Assembly (NCBI GenBank): GCA_014377915.1
Contig: JACMOT010000261.1
Span: 1-10,974, forward strand
From: Tardiphaga sp.
GTDB taxonomy: Bacteria > Pseudomonadota > Alphaproteobacteria > Rhizobiales > Xanthobacteraceae
Length of the DNA stretch: 10,974 nt
Direction of reading: 5' to 3'
Within the stretch, counting starts at the first letter, position 1. Each line of letters starts with the position of its first letter. The notes beneath the pieces were generated by a model, which did not search any database, was not told the DNA's origin, and was given only the letters and a program-made list of their open reading frames with translations. Both the position numbers and the translations under genes were made by a program. Of the stretch, positions 6,422 through 10,974 are shown in pieces.

Positions 6422-8287
6422 ATGCAAGCGCCCATCATCGCGGCGGCCGTGCAGCCTCGCCGGCGAAAAAACCCGCGGCTGGCTTTCCGGATCATGATCC
6501 TGTCGGCGTTCGGCGTTCTGCTGTCGGGCGCGAGCCTGACCAGCATGGCCTGGCGTGTCTTACAGGCCGGCGCGACCACCGCCGCGATGGAGCGGGTGGA
6601 CACCAACATGCGGGTGGCGTGGGATGCGCTCCGGGCCAATGGCCGGACTTTCACAAGCGTCGATGGCAAGCTGCTGGCGGACGGGCACGTCCTGAACGAT
6701 GACCTGGCGACGGTCGACAAGATCAAAAGCCTGGTCGGAGGCACCAGCACGGTTTTTCTCGGCGACCTGGCCATCGCGACAAATGTGCGGCAGCCCGATG
6801 GCACGCGGGCTGTCGGGACGCGGCTGGCGCGGGGCGCGGCCTATGACGCGGTGTTTGATCGCAAGACAAGGTTTCGCGGCGAGATCGAGAGCCCTCGCAC
6901 GCCGGTGATGACGGCCTACGATCCGATCGTTGATTCGAGCGGCAATGTACTTGGCGTTCTGCATGTCGGTATCGAAAAGTCCGATTTCATGGAGCCGGCA
7001 CACGCCACGCTTTCTATCCTCGTCTATTCGACGCTGGCGGCGGTTCTGCTGGCAATGGCTATCAGCTATGTGGCGACCCGCCCGGTCACCCGTGTCTTGC
7101 GGCAATTGACGGGCGCGATGCACAGGCTCGCCAGCGGTGATCTGCAGGTTGTGCTTCCCGGTCTTTACCGCGGTGACGATGTCGGAGAGATCGCGCAGGC
7201 CGCGGAGGCCATCAGGATCAAGGCGGTCGAGCAGGCGCGCAATGACGCCATCCAGGAGAGAGGAGCGCGGCGGATCGCCGAACAGGCGCAGGGCAAAGCG
7301 ATGCAGGAAATGGCGGACGCCGTTGAGCGCGAGGCCAATATCGCGGTCGGCGAAGTCGCGGCTGGAACCGATCACATGGCAAGCAATGCGGCGCAGATGA
7401 CCGACAGCGCGTTGCTGCTGGGAAAGAACAGCAGCAACGTCGCCGCGGCAGCGGAAGAAGCGCTTACCAACGCCGAGACCGTCGCCAAGGCCTCGTCGCA
7501 ACTGACCGCCTCGATCAGCGAGATCTCCGTGCAGATCGATTCATCGCGAACGCTGGCCCTTGAAGCCGTCACGGCATCGGGTGAAGCTCAGGCGACCATG
7601 GCAAAGCTGTCCGAAGCCGCCGGCAAGATTGGCGCCGTCACCAATCTGATCACTGAAATCGCTGGTCAGACCAATCTTCTGGCCCTCAATGCGACGATCG
7701 AAGCCGCCCGGGCTGGCGAGTCCGGCCGTGGCTTCGCGGTGGTGGCCGCCGAGGTCAAGTCGCTGGCCGAGCAGACCGCCAAGGCAACCGGCGAGATTGC
7801 CCAGCAGATCAACGAAATCCAGGATGCCGCTCGGGCCTCGGTCGATTCGATCGTCGGCATCGGTGAAGTCATTCGCAAGGTCGAGGCGGTGTCTTCTTCT
7901 GTCGCCGCGGCAATCCGGGAACAGAGCGCCTTCACCGTCGAGATCTCGCGCAGTGTCGAGGAAACCTCCGACGCCGCCCGCGAGGTCGCGGCGCAAATCG
8001 TTTCGGTGTCCAACGAGGCAATCGAAACCGGCCGGCGTGCATTGGTCATCCGCGACGGCTCGGCGGAAATCGCCGGCAAGGTCGCTGATCTTCGCGCCAC
8101 GCTGGTACGCGTGATCCGCACCTCGACGACCGAGGTCGATCGCCGCAGCTCGACCCGGGTGGATGTGCACTGCCCGGCTTCTCTCACGATCGAGGGCAGT
8201 CCCTCAGGGTCATCATTCGCGATCTCTCGCTCGGCGGTGCCATCATTGAAGATGGGCTCCCGGATGCCCCCATCGGTACGTCTATGA
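6422..8287 (+). CDS. Methyl-accepting chemotaxis protein with Cache sensor; PilZ tail cut off by frameshift
   Basis: A transmembrane chemoreceptor signalling to CheA/CheW. In 621 residues: basic N-terminus, TM1 (about 22-45), a periplasmic single Cache-type sensor (about 50-192), TM2 (about 196-218), HAMP (about 219-272) and the signalling domain (about 305-565). The hairpin tip is clear: [19 protein letters not shown] followed by [21 protein letters not shown] (412-451). The tail begins a PilZ domain, with RxxxR at 575-579 (RRSSTR), then leaves the PilZ pattern after about residue 592 and ends out of frame. An unbroken version would run to 8430, about 669 residues. ATG 6422 is chosen (CGGA six bases upstream); ATG 6314 directly abuts its GGAGG and would add 36 non-typical residues. 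The ligand cannot be predicted. Confidence 0.9.
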   Translation: MQAPIIAAAVQPRRRKNPRLAFRIMILSAFGVLLSGASLTSMAWRVLQAGATTAAMERVDTNMRVAWDALRANGRTFTSVDGKLLADGHVLNDDLATVDKIKSLVGGTSTVFLGDLAIATNVRQPDGTRAVGTRLARGAAYDAVFDRKTRFRGEIESPRTPVMTAYDPIVDSSGNVLGVLHVGIEKSDFMEPAHATLSILVYSTLAAVLLAMAISYVATRPVTRVLRQLTGAMHRLASGDLQVVLPGLYRGDDVGEIAQAAEAIRIKAVEQARNDAIQERGARRIAEQAQGKAMQEMADAVEREANIAVGEVAAGTDHMASNAAQMTDSALLLGKNSSNVAAAAEEALTNAETVAKASSQLTASISEISVQIDSSRTLALEAVTASGEAQATMAKLSEAAGKIGAVTNLITEIAGQTNLLALNATIEAARAGESGRGFAVVAAEVKSLAEQTAKATGEIAQQINEIQDAARASVDSIVGIGEVIRKVEAVSSSVAAAIREQSAFTVEISRSVEETSDAAREVAAQIVSVSNEAIETGRRALVIRDGSAEIAGKVADLRATLVRVIRTSTTEVDRRSSTRVDVHCPASLTIEGSPSGSSFAISRSAVPSLKMGSRMPPSVRL

Positions 8288-8430
8288 CGCTGGTGATCGA
8301 TGGCATCCCGACGGTGCTGGCGGGCGCAGTGGGACTCACGCGCGGAACCGCCACGCTGGTCAAATTCCAGTTGTCGGACGAAGCCGACCGCCTCGTCAGT
8401 TCATTTATTTCGGCCCGCCTGGCCGCGTGA
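8197..8430 (+). pseudogene. Out-of-frame remainder of the chemoreceptor's PilZ domain
   Basis: After the chemoreceptor frame diverges, a different frame encodes the rest of a PilZ domain: [16 protein letters not shown], with the second c-di-GMP motif DxSxxG starting at 8221, then beta-strand-like segments and FISARLAA before the TGA at 8428-8430. The first motif (RxxxR) is at residues 575-579 of the upstream frame, so both halves of one domain are here in two frames. Adding one base in the GGG around 8194-8196 would give [16 protein letters not shown] without a break. No start codon or ribosome site suits independent translation. It is either a true mutation or a sequencing error. Confidence 0.8.
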
Positions 8431-8567
8431 TTTGCAGATCATGAAAGCGGATCGAAGCCGCCCAGCGTCTCACTTCCGGTGCTTCCGAACCAGGCGCGGC
8501 TCACAGGTCTCGGTCACGCGCTGGTACTGGCCATCTGCCAGCAGGCGCGGAAGTGGCCGCGAGCCCG

Positions 8568-9323
8568 TCAGTCGCCCCGCTGCGCCGGCCTGAGATTGCG
8601 GACGCCGGCCGCCGATTTGGGCTTCGCGGCGATCTTTTGAAAGATGGCGCCGATGTCGGGTGCCGGTTCGATGGTCGGCTCGAAGCGCAGGCGTTGCTCC
8701 ACATGCAGGAAGTGCTGCCGCGACAGATCGATTGCGCGGGCGACGTCGCGGGCACGCAGCGCCTCGACGATCGCACCATGCTCATCGACGGCGCACAGCG
8801 ACTGGCTGGCCGGCTCATAGACCGACACCATCACCGAGGAACGGCTGAGCAGATCGCGCAGAAACCGTGACAGTTCAGCGTTGCCGAGCGCGTCGACCAG
8901 ATGAATGTGGAAGGCGCCGGACAGCCGTACCGAGGCCGCGCGATCGCCAGTGACGGCCGCCGCCCGCTCCTCGGCCAGATGCGCATCGAGCCGCGTCAGG
9001 ATGCTCTCGTCGAGAAGACCAACCAGTTGCACCAGCACGCCGGCTTCGAGCACGCGGTGCGCCTCGTAGACCGCCCTGATCTCATCGAGTGAGGGCTGCG
9101 GCACGCGGGCGCCGCGGTTGGGAATGATCTCGATACGGCGTTCGGCCGCAAGTCGGTGCAATACCTTGCGGATGCGCTCGCGCGACACGCCAAAACTTTC
9201 CGCGAGCTTGTGCTCGGCTAGTTTTGTGCCTGCCTTGAGTCGTCCCTCCATGATGGCGCGACCAATCGCCCGATGGATCGCCTCGTCGGTTCCTGGATCG
9301 ACCTTGGCCGCTCGCTTGATCAA
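8568..9323 (-). CDS. GntR-family transcriptional regulator, FCD (FadR-like) subfamily
   Basis: A DNA-binding, ligand-responsive regulator of 251 residues. The N-terminal winged helix (about 10-75) has KLAEHKLAESFGVSRERIRK, the typical recognition region, and ends with IIPNRGARV. The all-helical FCD domain follows (about 80-215), with candidate metal ligands H139 (AFHIHL), H182 (DEHGAIVEAL) and H204; the usual Asp/Asn four residues before the first His is S135. A 35-residue tail is Pro/Lys-rich. The TTG start at 9323 is preferred because AGGAGGGG (9326-9333, minus strand) lies just upstream; ATG 9362 has no ribosome site and would put an operator inside the gene. It diverges from the ABC importer operon and probably controls it and itself. 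Confidence 0.9.
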   Translation of the reverse strand: MIKRAAKVDPGTDEAIHRAIGRAIMEGRLKAGTKLAEHKLAESFGVSRERIRKVLHRLAAERRIEIIPNRGARVPQPSLDEIRAVYEAHRVLEAGVLVQLVGLLDESILTRLDAHLAEERAAAVTGDRAASVRLSGAFHIHLVDALGNAELSRFLRDLLSRSSVMVSVYEPASQSLCAVDEHGAIVEALRARDVARAIDLSRQHFLHVEQRLRFEPTIEPAPDIGAIFQKIAAKPKSAAGVRNLRPAQRGD

Positions 9324-9344
9324 AACCCCTCCTCTGTCGTCCAG

Positions 9345-9382
9345 AAAATGTGCACAATCCATTTATAAATTGTGCACATTTT
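9345..9382. promoter_or_regulatory. Double operator: 14-bp inverted repeat of TGTGCACA sites
   Basis: AAAATGTGCACAAT (9345-9358) and ATTGTGCACATTTT (9369-9382) are perfect inverted copies around a 10-base AT-rich spacer. Each arm holds its own 8-bp palindrome TGTGCACA, and their centres are 22 bp apart, two helical turns, so two dimers would sit on the same face. The pair lies 22-59 bases upstream of the gntR start, and the spacer (TTTATAAAT on the minus strand) could hold its -10 element. Autoregulation is the simplest reading. The binding protein is inferred from position: GntR proteins bind short GT/AC palindromes. Confidence 0.75.
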
Positions 9383-9451
9383 ATCAGGTCTGCGACCGCG
9401 ATCGAGTCGCGAAAAGCTGAGTAAACATACGACAGCATTCGACTATTCCCA

Positions 9452-9465
9452 AAATGTGCACATTT
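9452..9465. promoter_or_regulatory. Third TGTGCACA operator, next to the sigma-54 promoter
   Basis: AAATGTGCACATTT is a perfect 14-bp palindrome with the same core as the two sites at 9345-9382. Its centre is 84 bp from the nearer one, close to eight helical turns, which would allow looping. Its last base is the T just before the -24 GG of the sigma-54 promoter, so a bound repressor would be expected to block polymerase. Confidence 0.72.
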
Positions 9466-9480
9466 GGCACAATCCTTGCG
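9465..9480 (+). promoter_or_regulatory. Sigma-54 (RpoN) -24/-12 promoter for the ABC importer
   Basis: TTGGCACAATCCTTGC (9464-9479) has GG at 9466-9467 and GC at 9478-9479 with exactly ten bases between. It matches the sigma-54 consensus TGGCAC-N5-TTGC at all ten defined positions. Predicted transcription start is about 9491, giving a leader of about 34 bases before ATG 9525. Sigma-54 promoters need an upstream activator, often NtrC for transport genes. I found no clear NtrC-type site (TGCACY...RGTGCA), so the activator is unknown. Confidence 0.7.
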
Positions 9481-9524
9481 AAGTACTCTTGCAACGTCGT
9501 CCCCCGACCTAGCGCGAGGATCCC

Positions 9525-10571
9525 ATGACCCACCCCCGTCTCATCTCCCGGCGAACCACCCTGAAGCTCGGCGCCGGCGTGCTGGCCGGCGGGCTTGCCA
9601 TGCCGGCGCTGGTGCGCGCGGCGACCCGGGAGATCGTGATCGGCGGCCCGGCCGGCGCCGCGAAGTACTTCAACGCCGACCTGTTTCCGCTGATCGAGAA
9701 GAAGCTCGATATAAAAATCCTCTATGAGGGCACCAACTCGCTGACGAATTTTCAGAAGATGCAGGCCGACCGGGGCAGCCCGAAAATGTCGGTGGTGATC
9801 ATGGACGACCCGGTGATGCTGCCCGCGGCGGCCGACGGCCTGATCACGCCGATGAGCCTGACCGCGGTGCCGAACCTCGGCAAACTGATCGCCGGCGCGG
9901 TCCAGCAAAATGGCATGTGGGCGAATTACCAGAAGCCGTGGGCCGGCATCGCCTATTCCACCAAGCGCATGCCGGTGCCGCCGACCAGCTGGACCGAACT
10001 GTGGGAGCCGAAATATGCGCAGAAGATCATCGTGCCTTCGCTGCAGAACACCGAGGGATTGTGGACGCTGCTCGCCGCCGCCCATATCGAGACCGGCAAG
10101 CCGTTCGCTGAAGCGCAATACGAGATCGATGCAGCCTTCCGCAAGCTGAAGAGCCTGAAACCCAATCTGCTCAACGTCTATACCAACGCGCCGCAGGCCA
10201 TCAACCTGCTGGAACAGGGCGAGGCCTGGATGATCGGCGGCCAGTTCTCCGCCTACACCTTGATCCGCAAGGCCGACGGCTCGCCGGTCGATCTCGTGGT
10301 GCCGGCCGGGGCCGGCTTCTCGATGCCGTCGGGCATCGCCAAGGTCACCAGCGCGCCGGCCCCCGACCTAGCCGATGCCGTGATCGATACGATGCTGTCG
10401 CCGGAGGTGCAGACGCTACTGGCCACCAAGGCGTTCATTGCGCCGACCAATCCCGCGGCTACGACGCCGGCCGGTTTCCCGGACAGCGCATCGCTGTTTA
10501 CGCCGGACTGGGCCTTCTTTGCCAAAGAGCGCGCCGGCTGGATCGATCGCTGGATCAAGGAGATGTCGTGA
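9525..10571 (+). CDS. ABC transporter periplasmic solute-binding protein (PotD/SBP family 1-8 type), Tat-exported
   Basis: A periplasmic binding protein of 348 residues. The N-terminus has a twin-arginine signal: SRRTTLKL (8-15), a hydrophobic Gly/Ala-rich core (16-29) and likely cleavage near LVRAA-TRE (32-33). The mature part follows the spermidine/putrescine and iron(III) binding-protein layout: YEGTNSLTNFQKM early, an aromatic-rich WANYQKPWAGIAYSTKRM, then PPTSWTELWEPKYAQKI (153-169), family-typical, and GEAWMIGGQFSA. The exact ligand is not predictable; a polyamine, amino compound or metal are open. ATG 9525 has GAGGA (9516-9520) upstream. Its stop overlaps the ATPase start by four bases (GTGA), showing translational coupling. 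The sigma-54 promoter and GntR operator are upstream. Confidence 0.9.
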   Translation: MTHPRLISRRTTLKLGAGVLAGGLAMPALVRAATREIVIGGPAGAAKYFNADLFPLIEKKLDIKILYEGTNSLTNFQKMQADRGSPKMSVVIMDDPVMLPAAADGLITPMSLTAVPNLGKLIAGAVQQNGMWANYQKPWAGIAYSTKRMPVPPTSWTELWEPKYAQKIIVPSLQNTEGLWTLLAAAHIETGKPFAEAQYEIDAAFRKLKSLKPNLLNVYTNAPQAINLLEQGEAWMIGGQFSAYTLIRKADGSPVDLVVPAGAGFSMPSGIAKVTSAPAPDLADAVIDTMLSPEVQTLLATKAFIAPTNPAATTPAGFPDSASLFTPDWAFFAKERAGWIDRWIKEMS

Positions 10572-10843
10572 GCCACGACAGCACGGCGCCGCATCTCGTC
10601 ATCACCCAGGTCTCGAAACGGTTTGGCGCCGCCACGGTGCTCGACCGCATTGATCTCGCGGTCGGGCGCGGCGAGCTGGTGACCCTGCTCGGCCCCTCCG
10701 GCTGCGGCAAGACCACGTTGCTGCGCATCGTCGCCGGACTGACGACGCCCGATGGCGGCGGCGTCGAGGTCGCCGGCCGCGACGTCACCCGCACGCCGCC
10801 GCACCGGCGCAATGTCGGGGACGTGTTCCAGAACCACGCGCTG
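10568..10843 (+). CDS. ABC transporter ATP-binding protein, 5' part only (disrupted)
   Basis: Energises the importer whose binding protein is just upstream. GTG 10568 overlaps the preceding stop. Residues 1-92 are a normal PotA-type nucleotide-binding domain: Walker A GPSGCGKTT (42-50), LLRIVAGL, then VGDVFQNHAL with the Q-loop glutamine at Q88. The D85 just before VFQ is unusual, as this position is normally hydrophobic. After L92 the expected FPHLTV is replaced by LLAARQRRDR, unlike any ATPase. The next 131 bases are the reverse complement of this gene's own later part. The frame stays open to the window end, but only 10568-10843 is authentic in this direction. The membrane permeases would lie beyond the window. 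Confidence 0.88.
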
Positions 10844-10974
10844 CTGCTGGCCGCCCGACAGCGCCGCGATCGGTCGCTCCATCAGATGGTCGAGATGCAC
10901 CAGCGCCAACGCGCGCCGTACCGCGACGGCGATCTCGCCGCGCGGTCGGCCGCGTACCTTGAGGCCGAAGGCCA
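10844..10974 (-). pseudogene. Inverted internal fragment of the same ABC ATPase (signature-motif region)
   Basis: Read on the minus strand from the window end, this encodes AFGLKVRGRPRGEIAV, then RRALALVHLDHLMERPI and AALSGGQQQR, which is the helical domain and ABC signature of a PotA-type ATPase, in correct order and in one frame. It should follow residue 92 of the plus-strand gene by roughly 15 residues but is reversed. The join lies within CCACGCGCTG (10834-10843), which suits both the forward gene (NHAL) and the reverse complement of QQRV, so it is a short shared inverted sequence. Walker B and the C-terminus are absent. Confidence 0.85.

Noticed and set aside
8431..8567. Possible small gene or terminator between the chemoreceptor and gntR
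   Set aside because: Short frames lack ribosome sites; CACTTCCG (8471) and CGGAAGTG (8548) could pair but across about 70 bases, and CTGGC/GCCAG (8527-8541) is too short. I see nothing supportable here.
9392..9410. GCGAC/GTCGC inverted repeat with an internal CGATCG as an activator site for the sigma-54 promoter
   Set aside because: The arms are only 5 bp and the two symmetries do not share a centre; likely chance in GC-rich DNA.
10253..10843. Minus-strand frame of which only the first part (10844-10909) looks like an ABC ATPase
   Set aside because: The part over 10253-10843 is opposite the binding-protein gene and the genuine 5' ATPase; only the portion beyond the 10843 junction is authentic coding on the minus strand.

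Overview
The window is high-GC DNA (roughly 65%) from an alphaproteobacterium, most likely the Bradyrhizobium/Rhodopseudomonas group (Nitrobacteraceae). This rests on protein-level resemblance: a homospermidine synthase next to a fold-III ornithine decarboxylase, a Cache-type chemoreceptor with a C-terminal PilZ domain, and TTCCGGGG-type palindromic intergenic repeats. No database search was possible.

Left part (1-4233), plus strand: a polyamine gene set. A structured leader of about 300 nt, a candidate for the alphaproteobacterial speF cis-regulatory RNA, precedes ornithine decarboxylase. It is followed by a GNAT acetyltransferase, a divergent RidA/YjgF protein and homospermidine synthase. 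Ornithine decarboxylase makes putrescine, and homospermidine synthase condenses it into sym-homospermidine. The gaps hold hairpins and palindromic repeats.

Middle part (4234-8567): a repeat-filled gap, then a MaoC-like hydratase (+). It converges on a small exported Ala/Pro-rich protein and an MgtC/SapB-family membrane protein (both -). Next comes a large methyl-accepting chemotaxis protein (+). Its C-terminal PilZ domain is broken by an apparent one-base frameshift near 8195; the rest of the domain is readable in another frame up to 8430.

Right part (8568-10974): a GntR/FCD-type regulator (-) diverges from an ABC importer operon (+), made of a Tat-exported solute-binding protein and an ATPase. 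The control region between them is the most striking part of the window. It has three copies of TGTGCACA, two forming a perfect 14-bp inverted repeat, and the third abuts a near-consensus sigma-54 -24/-12 promoter. The ATPase reads normally through Walker A and the Q-loop. At about 10843 it switches into the reverse complement of its own downstream sequence, with the LSGGQ signature now on the minus strand. This is either a real small inversion or, more likely, a fold-back chimera or assembly misjoin at the end of the sequence.

Most genes are ordinary for this group. The points worth following are the sigma-54/GntR control region, the fold-back ATPase, the PilZ frameshift and the structured leader upstream of ornithine decarboxylase.
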